Source of the DNA: an uncultured Pelagibacteraceae bacterium
GTDB taxonomy: Bacteria > Pseudomonadota > Alphaproteobacteria > Pelagibacterales > Pelagibacteraceae
Length of the DNA: 64,000 nucleotides
NCBI GenBank assembly: GCA_902586125.1
Contig: CACIGI010000001.1
Span: forward strand, 90,396 to 154,395
Direction of reading: 5' to 3'
Below, one piece after another: positions 1 to 8,400 of the stretch (within the stretch, counting starts at the first letter, position 1; every line of letters begins with the position of its first letter). Under the pieces are notes generated by a model, which searched no databases, was not told the DNA's origin, and saw only the letters and a list, made by a program, of their open reading frames with translations. The position numbers and the translations under genes were made by a program.

Positions 1-953
1 GCTTTTTGATTTTTTTCAATTTTAACCTCATTCTTAATACTTGTTAAATTTGGTTCTCCATAGGCAGAGATAGCAGAACTCAACAATCTATTAAATTCCA
101 TCTCTCTCAAAAATTTATAGAGTTTATCTTTATCAATATTTTTTAATTCAAGCTCAGTTAAGTTTTTATTTACTGGAGCATCACTTTTTAATGTCACTAG
201 TTTTTTACTTATTAAAGCCTTATCTTTATTCTCAATGAGTGTTTCTCTTCTTTTGTTTTGTTTAATTTCATGAGCAGATTTTAAAAGTTTTTCAAGGTCT
301 CCATATTTATTAATTAATTCTGCAGCTGTTTTAACACCAATTCCAGGAACTCCTGGTACATTATCACTACTATCACCAGCTAAAGCCTGAACATCAATTA
401 CCTTGCTTGCGCCTACACCAAATTTATTTTTAATATCTTCTTCTGAAATAAACTTATTTTTCATTGGATCGTAAATTCGAACGTTTTTTCTATATAATTG
501 CATTAAATCTTTATCTGAAGACACTATTGTTGCTTTTGCACCTTCTTTTAAAATCATTTCAACGTACGTTGCAATTAAGTCATCAGCTTCATAATTTATC
601 AATTCCAATGAAGGTAAATTAAAAGCTAATACTGATTTTCTGATATAATCAAATTGAGGAGCTAAATCATCAGGTGCTTCAGCTCTATTAGCTTTGTAAT
701 TACTATAAATTTCGTTTCTGAAAGTTTTTCTAGCAGAGTCAAATATAACTGCAAAATGTGTTGGTTTTTGTAAATTTTGATTTGACTTTGAATCCTCTAG
801 AAGTTTAAAAAGCATACTGCAAAAACCACTCACTGCACCCGTCGGTAATCCATCACTTTTACGCGTTAATGGTGGTAACGCATAATACGCTCTAAAAATG
901 TAACCTGATCCATCAATTAAATAAAAATGATCTGTTTTTTTAATTTTTCCCAT
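1..953 (-). CDS. polA: DNA polymerase I, N-terminal 5'-3' exonuclease part (3' end outside window)
   Basis: About 317 N-terminal residues are present, starting MGKIKKTDHFYLIDGSGYIF from the ATG at 951-953; the gene runs off the left edge. The visible part is the FEN-like 5' nuclease domain: the LIDGSGYIFRAYYAL start, an acidic metal-binding cluster (NYEADDLIATY, then VSSDKDLMQL), and the helix-hairpin-helix region QALAGDSSDNVPGVPGIG. In the family this domain removes RNA primers and nicked flaps ahead of the polymerase. The polymerase and any proofreading domain lie outside the window and cannot be judged. It is divergent from bioY across a 46-base spacer. A TATAAT box lies about 16 bases before the ATG, implying a very short leader. 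Confidence 0.95.
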   Translation of the reverse strand, partial: MGKIKKTDHFYLIDGSGYIFRAYYALPPLTRKSDGLPTGAVSGFCSMLFKLLEDSKSNQNLQKPTHFAVIFDSARKTFRNEIYSNYKANRAEAPDDLAPQFDYIRKSVLAFNLPSLELINYEADDLIATYVEMILKEGAKATIVSSDKDLMQLYRKNVRIYDPMKNKFISEEDIKNKFGVGASKVIDVQALAGDSSDNVPGVPGIGVKTAAELINKYGDLEKLLKSAHEIKQNKRRETLIENKDKALISKKLVTLKSDAPVNKNLTELELKNIDKDKLYKFLREMEFNRLLSSAISAYGEPNLTSIKNEVKIEKNQK

Positions 954-968
954 TAGAAATTAATATAG

Positions 969-974
969 ATTATA
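969..974 (-). promoter_or_regulatory. Putative -10 box for polA
   Basis: Reading the minus strand, TATAAT occupies 974 down to 969, which would start transcription about 9 bases before the polA ATG. No convincing -35 hexamer is visible 16-18 bases upstream, so the call rests on the perfect -10 and its position. The same A/T-rich spacer must also drive bioY in the other direction. Confidence 0.4.
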
Positions 975-999
975 GACAGAAATAAGAGTATTATTTTTT

Positions 1000-1551
1000 A
1001 TGGAACTTATAAAGCAAAATACACAAACCCAAATAATTAAATCAATACTTGTAATTTTTTTTGGTTCTGTGTTACTTGCTATCTCAGCAAAAATTAAAAT
1101 CCCTTTCTATCCAGTTCCAATGACAATGCAAACTTTTGTTGTTCTTTTTATTGGAATAAGCTTTGGATATAAAATAGGTGTTGCGACAATTAGTTTATAT
1201 TTAATTGAAGGGATTGCGGGTCTGCCAGTATTTTCAAATTCTCCAGAAAGAGGAGTAGGTTTAACTTATTTTACAGGTCCAACAATGGGCTATCTGATTG
1301 GATTTATTTCAGCTTGTTTTTTAGCTTCTTTTGTAAAATTAAAAGATAGTTTTTTAATCATTTTCTCGAAACTTATACTTGCAGTATCAACAATCTATAT
1401 TTTTGGTATTTTATGGTTAGGAACACTAATCGGGTGGGACAAACCTATATTCGATTTAGGTGTTAAGCCTTTTCTATTAGCTGAAATATTTAAGATAGCT
1501 TTGCTGGTGCTTATTGCTAAGAAAATTTTAAAATTTAGAAAACTTATTTAG
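1000..1551 (+). CDS. bioY: BioY family biotin transporter (ECF S component)
   Basis: A hydrophobic 183-residue protein with about six membrane segments. It has BioY signatures: the segment FYPVPMTMQTFVVLFIG after the first helix, EGIAGLPVF, and GPTMGYLIGF in the middle. BioY is the substrate-capturing subunit for biotin uptake; in many alphaproteobacteria it works with BioMN or alone. No ATPase (BioM) or T component (BioN) is encoded nearby, so it either works solo or uses a shared module elsewhere. The ATG at 1000 gives the expected short cytoplasmic N-terminus. It converges on regA and overlaps its end by 8 bases. Confidence 0.92.
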   Translation: MELIKQNTQTQIIKSILVIFFGSVLLAISAKIKIPFYPVPMTMQTFVVLFIGISFGYKIGVATISLYLIEGIAGLPVFSNSPERGVGLTYFTGPTMGYLIGFISACFLASFVKLKDSFLIIFSKLILAVSTIYIFGILWLGTLIGWDKPIFDLGVKPFLLAEIFKIALLVLIAKKILKFRKLI

Positions 1552-2134
1552 GTGATCTTTTAGATAAAATTCTTTGAAGAGTTCTTCGGTGCATTTTTAG
1601 TCTTCTTGCAGTTTCTGATACATTTCTGTTACACAATTCAAAAACTCTGTGTATATGTTCCCATTTCACTCTATCTGCTGACATTGGATTTTCCGGTGGA
1701 GCCGCTTTTTTAGCTGGATCAGCTAAAAGAGCTTTCTCAACATCGTCTGCATCTGCAGGTTTAGCCAAATAATCGATTGCACCCTCTTTTATTGCTGCGA
1801 CAGCAGTTGGAATATTTCCATATCCTGTTAACATTATTATTCTACTTTCTGGATTAGAGGTTTGTATTTGTTTTACAACTTCCAAACCATTACCATCACC
1901 CAATCTCAAATCAACAACAGCGAATCCTGGTTTTTTTGCTTTGACTGCATCAATACCCTTTTGTACACCCTCAGCTTGAATAACTTCAAAACCCTTTTTT
2001 TCCATGGCCCTAGCCAATCTTTCTCTAAATGGATTGTCATCATCAACAATTAATAGTGATTTATTGTTGAAATCAGCTAAATTTTGTAATGCGCCTTCGT
2101 TTTTCATAGGCTTGATATGGGAATTTTTTGCCAC
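1544..2134 (-). CDS. regA: RegA/PrrA/ActR-type response regulator
   Basis: A 196-residue two-domain regulator. The receiver domain (about 25-138) has the acidic pair D31-D32, phospho-acceptor D75 in VVDLRLGDG, T103 and K125. A proline-rich linker (PPENPMSADR) follows, then a Fis-type helix-turn-helix at 155-192 (ETARRLKMHRRTLQRILSKR). This is the hallmark of the RegA family, which controls redox-dependent energy genes together with a RegB/PrrB kinase. The kinase gene is not in the window. The start shown is GTG at 2134; an ATG at 2107 (MKNEG) is a plausible alternative and keeps both domains. It is divergent from the polyamine cluster. Confidence 0.93.
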   Translation of the reverse strand: MAKNSHIKPMKNEGALQNLADFNNKSLLIVDDDNPFRERLARAMEKKGFEVIQAEGVQKGIDAVKAKKPGFAVVDLRLGDGNGLEVVKQIQTSNPESRIIMLTGYGNIPTAVAAIKEGAIDYLAKPADADDVEKALLADPAKKAAPPENPMSADRVKWEHIHRVFELCNRNVSETARRLKMHRRTLQRILSKRSPK

Positions 2135-2255
2135 AATTCAATAGGTCATTATTTGCTTTACATTGACTAAGTATTGAATTAATTGCTCGGTTTATTAAAG
2201 TTTTTTTTACTAAAAAGACTTTTTTTTGTTAAATTTTTTTTGGGGGGCATAAAGT
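2135..2255. other. Intergenic spacer between regA and the polyamine cluster
   Basis: This 121-base divergent spacer holds no gene. On the plus strand it contains TTTACA and TTGACT hexamers near 2157-2168, three runs of eight or nine T between about 2201 and 2241, and a run of six G at 2242-2247, nine bases before the ATG at 2256. The G run may act as an unusual Shine-Dalgarno element. No well-spaced -35/-10 pair stands out on either strand. Confidence 0.4.
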
Positions 2256-3440
2256 ATGCAAAAATTTAAGTCAGTTGAAGATTTAGTTAATCAGCTGAGA
2301 CCAGACAAACCAGTTTATTGTATAAGAAAGAAATCAATTCTTTCAGCCTCCAAATTTTTTCAAAAAAACTTTCCAGGTAAAATTCTATATGCTGTTAAAA
2401 CAAATCCTCATCCTGAGGTAATTAAAACTTTATTAAAAAGTGGTATTAATCAATTTGATGTTGCCTCAGTGGAAGAGATAAAAGCAGTCAGAAAATTTGA
2501 TCAACTATCTAAGTGTTCTTTCATGCACACAATTAAAAGTAGAGAAGATATAAGTGAAGCATACTTCAAATATGGAGTCAAAACATTTGCACTTGATACT
2601 AAAGATGAATTGATAAAAATTATTGAGAGCACTAGCAATGCAAAAGATTTAGAATTATTTGTAAGGGTGGCTGTATCAAATGAACATGCTGAAATTGACT
2701 TATCAAAAAAATTCGGTGCTATAAATTCAGAGGCGTCAGGACTTTTAAGATTAGTAAAACAACATTCAAAAAAGATTGGATTAAGTTTTCATGTAGGATC
2801 GCAATGTATGCATCCAATTTCATACTCAAAAGGAATTTCTGAAATTGCAAATATAATAAAGAAAACAAAAATTGTTCCTGATTATTTAAATATAGGAGGC
2901 GGCTTTCCAACTATCTATCCAGATTTAATTCCACCCTCTTTAGAAAGTTACTTTGATGAAATTAAGAAAGGTTTAGAAAATTTAAAGATTGAAAAATTAC
3001 CAGAAATAATTTGTGAACCAGGTAGAGCTTTAGTTGCTGAAAGTGGTTCAACTATAGCTCGGGTTAACTTAAGAAAAAAACAAAAACTTTATATAAATGA
3101 TGGAACTTATGGAACACTTTTTGATGCAGGAACACCAAATATTGTGTTTCCATCTAAAATGATAAAAGATAATTCAAACAAAATTATTTCAAAAAAATTA
3201 ACTGCATTTGATTTTTATGGACCAACATGCGACAGCATGGATTATATGAAAGGTCCTTTCCTTTTACCTAATAATATTAAAGAAAATGATTATATTGAAC
3301 TTGGTCAATTAGGTTCATATGGCCTTACCTTTAGAACACAGTTTAATGGTTTCTATTCTGATAAAATTTATGAAGTTGAAGATAATGCTATAATGAGCCT
3401 CTATAACAAAGACAGCAACAAAGATACTTTAGTTGCTTAA
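2256..3440 (+). CDS. speC: Ornithine decarboxylase-like fold-type III PLP decarboxylase
   Basis: A 394-residue enzyme of the eukaryotic-type ornithine/diaminopimelate/lysine decarboxylase family. K48 in YAVKTNPHP binds PLP; HVGSQC, the phosphate-gripping GGGFP loop, EPGRALV, and C325 in GPTCDSMD complete the active site. Decarboxylating ornithine gives putrescine; lysine/ornithine dual use is known in the family and cannot be excluded. The symbol is given by function; E. coli SpeC belongs to another fold. It is the first gene of a four-gene polyamine cluster and overlaps the next gene by one base (TAATG). A GGGGGG run lies nine bases before the ATG. Confidence 0.88.
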   Translation: MQKFKSVEDLVNQLRPDKPVYCIRKKSILSASKFFQKNFPGKILYAVKTNPHPEVIKTLLKSGINQFDVASVEEIKAVRKFDQLSKCSFMHTIKSREDISEAYFKYGVKTFALDTKDELIKIIESTSNAKDLELFVRVAVSNEHAEIDLSKKFGAINSEASGLLRLVKQHSKKIGLSFHVGSQCMHPISYSKGISEIANIIKKTKIVPDYLNIGGGFPTIYPDLIPPSLESYFDEIKKGLENLKIEKLPEIICEPGRALVAESGSTIARVNLRKKQKLYINDGTYGTLFDAGTPNIVFPSKMIKDNSNKIISKKLTAFDFYGPTCDSMDYMKGPFLLPNNIKENDYIELGQLGSYGLTFRTQFNGFYSDKIYEVEDNAIMSLYNKDSNKDTLVA

Positions 3441-4483
3441 TGTCAAAAAATAAAAATCTAGGACATAATAGTAAAAAAGATTTTCTTAAAAATCCAGTTG
3501 AGCATATAGATATTACATCTTTTGACTCTAGAAAAATTATTTCATCAATGGAGAAAATGTCATTTGTATCTAGAGAAACTGCAAATGCAGCAAACATCTA
3601 TAACGAAATGTTAAAAGATAAAGATTGTACAATTTTTCTAACTTTAGCTGGTTCGACCTCAGCAGCTGGTTGTATGAATATTTACAAAGATTTAGTCAAA
3701 TACAATATGGTAGATGCAATCGTTGCAACTGGTGCTTCGATAATTGATATGGATTTTTTTGAGGCATTAGGATTTAAGCATTACCAAGGCTCTCAATTTC
3801 AAGATGATACTGAACTTAGAAAAAATTATATTGATAGAATATACGATACGTACATTGACGAAGATGAATTACAAATTTGTGATAAGAAAATTTGTGAAAT
3901 AGCTGATAACTTGGAGCCTAGAAGCTATACCTCTAGAGAATTTATTCACGAAATGGGAAAATATCTTAAAAAAAACTCAGTAAAGAAAGACTCTTTAATT
4001 GAAACTGCCTATGATCACAATGTGCCAATATTCTGTCCTGCTTTTACAGACTCAAGCGCTGGTTTTGGTTTAGTAATTCATCAAGAAAAGAACCCGAAAT
4101 CTCATATTACAATAGACTCTATAAGAGAATTTCGAGAATTAACTGAAATAAAAATTAAATCAAAAGGTTCTGGATTATTTATGATAGGTGGCGGAGTGCC
4201 AAAAAATTTTATTCAGGACACAGTCATATGTGCTGAACTTTTAGGTAAAGATGTTGAAATGCATAAATATGCTGTGCAAATTACTGTAGCAGACTCAAGA
4301 GATGGTGCGTGTAGCAGTTCAACTTTAAAAGAAGCAAGTTCATGGGGTAAAATTGATGTCACGAAAGAACAAATGGTTTTTGCCGAGGCAACAAGTGTAT
4401 TACCTTTGATTGCAAGTGATGCATATCATAAAGGCGAATGGAAAAATAGAGATAGAAAAAACTTTTCAGAAATTTTTAAATAA
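3440..4483 (+). CDS. Deoxyhypusine synthase-like protein, probable homospermidine synthase
   Basis: A 347-residue member of the deoxyhypusine synthase superfamily. The NAD-binding glycine-rich parts (LTLAGSTSAAG, VATGASIIDMD) and the catalytic-lysine motif SSWGK (K304) are visible. Bacteria lack the eIF5A substrate of true deoxyhypusine synthase, and characterised bacterial relatives make homospermidine from putrescine (or putrescine plus spermidine). Its place directly after an ornithine decarboxylase and before agmatine-to-putrescine genes supports that role. That is inference: specificity cannot be read from the sequence. It overlaps the upstream gene by one base and is followed two bases later by aguB, so translation is probably coupled. 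Confidence 0.82.
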   Translation: MSKNKNLGHNSKKDFLKNPVEHIDITSFDSRKIISSMEKMSFVSRETANAANIYNEMLKDKDCTIFLTLAGSTSAAGCMNIYKDLVKYNMVDAIVATGASIIDMDFFEALGFKHYQGSQFQDDTELRKNYIDRIYDTYIDEDELQICDKKICEIADNLEPRSYTSREFIHEMGKYLKKNSVKKDSLIETAYDHNVPIFCPAFTDSSAGFGLVIHQEKNPKSHITIDSIREFRELTEIKIKSKGSGLFMIGGGVPKNFIQDTVICAELLGKDVEMHKYAVQITVADSRDGACSSSTLKEASSWGKIDVTKEQMVFAEATSVLPLIASDAYHKGEWKNRDRKNFSEIFK

Positions 4484-4485
4484 GA

Positions 4486-5367
4486 ATGAAAAAAAAAACC
4501 ACCATCGGTTTAATTCAAATTAAAGTTTCAAACAATCCAATTACAAATATTGAAAATTCCATTAAAAAAATAAAAGAAGCAGCAAAGAAAAATGCAAAGA
4601 TTATCTGTTTACCAGAATTATTTCTTTCTCCATATTTTTGCCAAACTGAAAATCATTCAAAATTTAAACTTGCGGAAAAAATACCTGGTCCAATAACTAA
4701 TACATATTGCAAGCTTGCAAAAGAACTTTCTGTTATATTAATGATTTCACTTTTTGAAAAAAAATTAACTGGCTTTTATCATAATACTAGTATTGTTATC
4801 AACGAGAAAGGTAAAATAATTTCTAAGTATAGAAAAATGCATATTCCAGATGACCCTGGTTATTACGAAAAATTTTATTTTTCTCCTGGTGATTTAGGTT
4901 TTAAATCAACAAAAACAATATATGGAAAAATTGGTTCGCTAATTTGTTGGGACCAATGGTTTCCTGAAGCGGCTAGGCTAACCGCTCTTAAGGGGGCAGA
5001 AATTTTATTTTATCCTACAGCTATAGGGTGGCATCCTAAAGAAAAGAAAAAATTTGGAAAAGCACAACTAAATGCATGGATTACAATGCAAAGATCCCAT
5101 GCTGTAGCTAATGGAGTTTATGTAGCTGCAATTAATAGAATAGGTTTTGAAAAAATAAAAAATAGAAAAATCCAATTTTGGGGTAATTCTATAATTATTG
5201 ATCCATATGGAAATGTTTTAAGACAATCACATTTTAATAGAGAAGAAACAATAATTTGTGATATAGATTTTAAGAAAATTGAAGATGCTAGACAGCATTG
5301 GCCTTTTTTAAGAGATAGAAGAATTGATTATTATAAAGGTTTGCTCAAAAACCCTGAAGATGAGTAA
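4486..5367 (+). CDS. aguB: N-carbamoylputrescine amidase (carbon-nitrogen hydrolase family)
   Basis: A 293-residue nitrilase-superfamily protein with the full Glu-Lys-Cys triad: E44 in LPELFLSPYF, K117 in YRKMHIPDD and C154 in LICWDQWFPEAAR. The PYF and DQWFPE context is typical of N-carbamoylputrescine amidases, which release putrescine, CO2 and ammonia. The next gene makes the substrate from agmatine. The last 8 bases overlap the start of aguA (ATGAGTAA), a tight translational coupling. Confidence 0.9.
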   Translation: MKKKTTIGLIQIKVSNNPITNIENSIKKIKEAAKKNAKIICLPELFLSPYFCQTENHSKFKLAEKIPGPITNTYCKLAKELSVILMISLFEKKLTGFYHNTSIVINEKGKIISKYRKMHIPDDPGYYEKFYFSPGDLGFKSTKTIYGKIGSLICWDQWFPEAARLTALKGAEILFYPTAIGWHPKEKKKFGKAQLNAWITMQRSHAVANGVYVAAINRIGFEKIKNRKIQFWGNSIIIDPYGNVLRQSHFNREETIICDIDFKKIEDARQHWPFLRDRRIDYYKGLLKNPEDE

Positions 5368-6436
5368 AAAACTTACTCTAAAGGGTTTTCGGATGCCAGG
5401 GGAGTGGGAAACACAAAAATCAGTATGGTTGATTTGGCCCTACAATGAAAAAGATTGGCCAAAATTATTTAAAAAAATTCCAAATGTTGTTGGTAAAATT
5501 TCTGCATGTTTATCGATAAATCAAAATGTAAACCTAATTATTAGAAATTTAAAAGATATTTCAAGAATAAAAAAAATAATAAAAAAGTTTAAAAGTAAAA
5601 TATCAAATATAAAATTTCACTCAATAAAATCAGATAGGATTTGGATTAGAGACTCTGGTCCAATATTTTTAATAAACAAAAAAACTAAAAATAAAATTAT
5701 TCTAAATTTTAAATTTAATGGTTGGTCTAAATATAAAGACTTTCAAAAAGATGATAAATTAAACCTAAAAATCTCCAAAATAACAAAAATAAAAAGGGTT
5801 GAACCTGTAATTAAAGTAAAAAATAAATTTAAAAAAATTGTTCTAGAAGGAGGCTCCATAGATGTTAATGGTAAAGGAACTATAATTTTAACTAAAGAGT
5901 GTTTATTAAGTAAAGTACAGGAAAGAAACCCAGGGGTAACAAAATTAAAGCTAGAGAATGCTTTGAAAGATTATTTGAATGTATCAAATTTCATTTGGTT
6001 AAATAGAGGTATTGATGGTGATGATACACACGGCCATGTAGATGATATTACAAGATTTGTATCCCAGAACACTATTATGACAGCTATTGAAAATAATAGA
6101 AAAGATAAAAATTATAAAAGATTAAAAGAAAATTTGAAAATATTGAAAAAATCAAAAATAGAAAATGGAAAAAAGTTAAAAATTATCAAAATTCCAATGC
6201 CAAAACCTATTTATATTGACAATATAAAAGTTCCTGCCAGTTATCTCAATTTCTACATTGCTAATAAAATTGTGCTCTTACCTGTATTTAATGATAAAAA
6301 TGATAAAAAAGTATTTCTAATATTTAAAAAATTTTTCAAATCAAGAAAGATAATACCAATTGATTGTAGTGAGCTTATTTGGGGATTTGGAGCAATACAT
6401 TGTATGACGCAGCAAGAGCCATACATAAACCCTTAA
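5360..6436 (+). CDS. aguA: Agmatine deiminase
   Basis: A 358-residue protein of the agmatine deiminase/PPAD family. RMPGEWETQKSVWLIWPYNE at the N-terminus, IRDSGPIF, GGSIDVNGKG, GDDTHGHVDD and the nucleophile C348 in GAIHCMTQQEP are all present. It converts agmatine to N-carbamoylputrescine, the substrate of AguB. The start is placed at ATG 5360, which overlaps the aguB stop; an in-frame start 36 bases earlier would add a peptide encoded inside aguB and is unlikely. No arginine decarboxylase is in the window, so the agmatine must come from elsewhere or from outside the cell. The stop overlaps the convergent yhhQ stop in the palindrome TTAA. Confidence 0.93.
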   Translation: MSKKLTLKGFRMPGEWETQKSVWLIWPYNEKDWPKLFKKIPNVVGKISACLSINQNVNLIIRNLKDISRIKKIIKKFKSKISNIKFHSIKSDRIWIRDSGPIFLINKKTKNKIILNFKFNGWSKYKDFQKDDKLNLKISKITKIKRVEPVIKVKNKFKKIVLEGGSIDVNGKGTIILTKECLLSKVQERNPGVTKLKLENALKDYLNVSNFIWLNRGIDGDDTHGHVDDITRFVSQNTIMTAIENNRKDKNYKRLKENLKILKKSKIENGKKLKIIKIPMPKPIYIDNIKVPASYLNFYIANKIVLLPVFNDKNDKKVFLIFKKFFKSRKIIPIDCSELIWGFGAIHCMTQQEPYINP

Positions 6437-6981
6437 GCAGATTTCAAAGTGCCCAGAAGTAATCTAAAAGGAATTAACATCACCAATGCAACAAAGATTT
6501 TAACTGCAAGATCACCTAAAGATAATGTAACCCAAGGTATACCTGTCGCATAAAATGATATTGAAAAGAATAAGAATGTATCAATTGTCGAGCCTATCAA
6601 AGATGAAGTTAAAGGCGCAACAAACCATTCTTTTTTTCTCAATTTATCAAAAATTTGAACATCTAAAAGTTGGGCGACTAAAAAAGCCGTACCCGATCCA
6701 ATTGCAATTCTTATAGATATCAAATCTGTGAAGTTTGTTGAGAATAAAAGCGTAAAGCTAATACCAATAGTAAAACCAATATAAACAATTTTTTTAGCAA
6801 CTATCTTGCCAAATGATCTGTTGGCTAAATCTGTGATCAAGAAAGCGATCGGATAGCTAAAAGCTCCATAAGTTAATATTTCTTCTAGACCATAATGTTT
6901 TATAGGGAACTGGACTAAATAATTAGATGCTAATACAACTGCTCCCATTAAAAATGAGAGTATAAAAAAAATTTTATTCAT
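6433..6981 (-). CDS. yhhQ: Queuosine precursor transporter (VUT/YhhQ family)
   Basis: A hydrophobic 182-residue protein with about six membrane helices. It carries family-typical features: the SNYLVQFPI segment near the N-terminus, AFSYPIAFLITDLANR in helix 2, and VAQLLDVQIFDKLR in the centre. Characterised members import queuine or preQ1-type 7-deazaguanines for tRNA modification. It starts one base inside the end of rpmB and so is translated from the same message. SAR11-type streamlined genomes could salvage the base rather than make it; no que biosynthesis gene is in the window. Confidence 0.85.
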   Translation of the reverse strand: MNKIFFILSFLMGAVVLASNYLVQFPIKHYGLEEILTYGAFSYPIAFLITDLANRSFGKIVAKKIVYIGFTIGISFTLLFSTNFTDLISIRIAIGSGTAFLVAQLLDVQIFDKLRKKEWFVAPLTSSLIGSTIDTFLFFSISFYATGIPWVTLSLGDLAVKIFVALVMLIPFRLLLGTLKSA

Positions 6982-7295
6982 TAAGCTGTCTTAGGTTGAA
7001 CTTGTTTTTTTTGAAATGGAGACTTTATTAATAAACTTTTCTTCATCTTCTTTAATCTTGGAGATAAATTTTTATTTTTTACTGTCTTTAAAAACTCGTC
7101 AAAACTTCCTTTTTTATCAACCGATCTTACACCAGCATTACTTACAGTGAGTTTCATGCTTCTCTTTAAAAGTTCACTGGTAAATTTTACTTTTTTTAAA
7201 TTAGGTAAAAATCTTCTCTTTGTCTTATTATTAGCATGACTAACATTATGACCTTTAAGGGGAATTTTGCCGGTAAGTTCACATTTTTTTGACAT
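6981..7295 (-). CDS. rpmB: 50S ribosomal protein L28
   Basis: 104 residues beginning [27 protein letters not shown], the highly conserved L28 N-terminus, with [10 protein letters not shown] and the [15 protein letters not shown] segment following. The core family is about 78 residues; the lysine-rich C-terminus is longer, as in other alphaproteobacteria. A good promoter lies only a few bases upstream, so the mRNA is predicted to be nearly leaderless. The downstream yhhQ overlaps its stop codon by one base. Confidence 0.97.
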   Translation of the reverse strand: MSKKCELTGKIPLKGHNVSHANNKTKRRFLPNLKKVKFTSELLKRSMKLTVSNAGVRSVDKKGSFDEFLKTVKNKNLSPRLKKMKKSLLIKSPFQKKQVQPKTA

Positions 7296-7307
7296 AATAT
7301 TTTCGAC

Positions 7308-7336
7308 TATATAAAGTGACTTAATGATTGCGTCAA
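7308..7336 (-). promoter_or_regulatory. Predicted sigma-70 promoter of rpmB
   Basis: On the minus strand, TTGACG (7336-7331) is followed after 17 bases by TATATA (7313-7308). Transcription should begin near 7301, about 5 bases before the ATG at 7295. The hexamers and their spacing are read directly; the start site is inferred. Confidence 0.7.
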
Positions 7337-7347
7337 GTTTATAAAAT

Positions 7348-8400
7348 TTAAGAAATTGTTTTTTTCCCTATGATTTCACTATAATGTTTAACACCATCTC
7401 TTATCAATAATTCCTTAAGCTCTTTTTTAATAAGATTTACAATATTTGGTCCTCTGTATACCATACCTGTATAAAGTTGAACATAACTCGCTCCAGCTAA
7501 GAACTTATTGTAAGCACTTATTCCAGAGTCTACTCCACCAACTCCAACAATTTTAATTTTATTACCAAGAGTTTTATAAAATTTATTAATCAGTATCGTA
7601 GATTTTTCCTCTATTGGTTTACCTGATAAACCTCCTTTTTGATGCTTTTGAATGTCATTTAATTTTTCTCGAGTAGAGTCAGAGGTGTTCGATAAAATGA
7701 CAGCTTTTATATTATTGCTCAAAAGAACATCAGAAATTTTGGGTATTTCCTGATCTTTGATATCTGGTGAGACTTTTACTACAATTGGAATTTTTGAATT
7801 TAGTTTTGTTTTTTCACTATTGATTATATTTAATAAACTATTCAATTTTTCCTGATCATGAAAATTTCTCAACTCTTCAGTGTTGGGAGATGAAATATTA
7901 ATCGTAATATAGTCTGCAAATTGATGAAAGGTTTTTAAACATTCAACATAATCCTTCAATCTATCATTTGTATCTTTATTAGGACCTATGTTAATTCCAA
8001 GCAAACCAAGTTGTTTATTACTTGAGATCCTATCAACAATGTTTTTTGCACCTAAATTATTAAAACCCAATCTATTAATTAATGCTTCATCTTCAACTAA
8101 TCTAAAAACTCTTGGCTTAGGGTTACCATATTGTTTGAGAGGTGTAACTGTGCCCACCTCCACAAAACCAAATCCTAATTTAAATAAAGAATTATAAACC
8201 TCAGCATTTTTGTCAAATCCTGCTGCCATTCCAATTGGATTTTCTATTTCTTTTTCAAATAATTTAGTCTTAAATAATTGGCTATTTTTATTTTTATCCA
8301 AAACATTTGGCACAAAATTAAATTTTAATGACTTTATTGCCAAATCATGGGCTGTCTCTGGATCAAGTTTAAAAATTAGAGATCTTAAATTTGAAAACAT
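7348..8400 (-). CDS. pyrD: Dihydroorotate dehydrogenase (quinone), class 2
   Basis: A 350-residue FMN enzyme of pyrimidine synthesis, oxidising dihydroorotate to orotate with electrons passed to the quinone pool. Class 2 features are an N-terminal helical extension ([21 protein letters not shown]) for membrane docking, the FMN-site segment [19 protein letters not shown], and the catalytic serine in [19 protein letters not shown] and YTGMVYRGP near the C-terminus hold the FMN phosphate. It shares its first base with the end of lysK (position 8400). Confidence 0.96.
   Translation of the reverse strand: MFSNLRSLIFKLDPETAHDLAIKSLKFNFVPNVLDKNKNSQLFKTKLFEKEIENPIGMAAGFDKNAEVYNSLFKLGFGFVEVGTVTPLKQYGNPKPRVFRLVEDEALINRLGFNNLGAKNIVDRISSNKQLGLLGINIGPNKDTNDRLKDYVECLKTFHQFADYITINISSPNTEELRNFHDQEKLNSLLNIINSEKTKLNSKIPIVVKVSPDIKDQEIPKISDVLLSNNIKAVILSNTSDSTREKLNDIQKHQKGGLSGKPIEEKSTILINKFYKTLGNKIKIVGVGGVDSGISAYNKFLAGASYVQLYTGMVYRGPNIVNLIKKELKELLIRDGVKHYSEIIGKKTIS

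Noticed and set aside
5324..5359. Upstream in-frame start for aguA
   Set aside because: It would encode 12 residues inside aguB with no family match; ATG 5360 gives the normal N-terminus.
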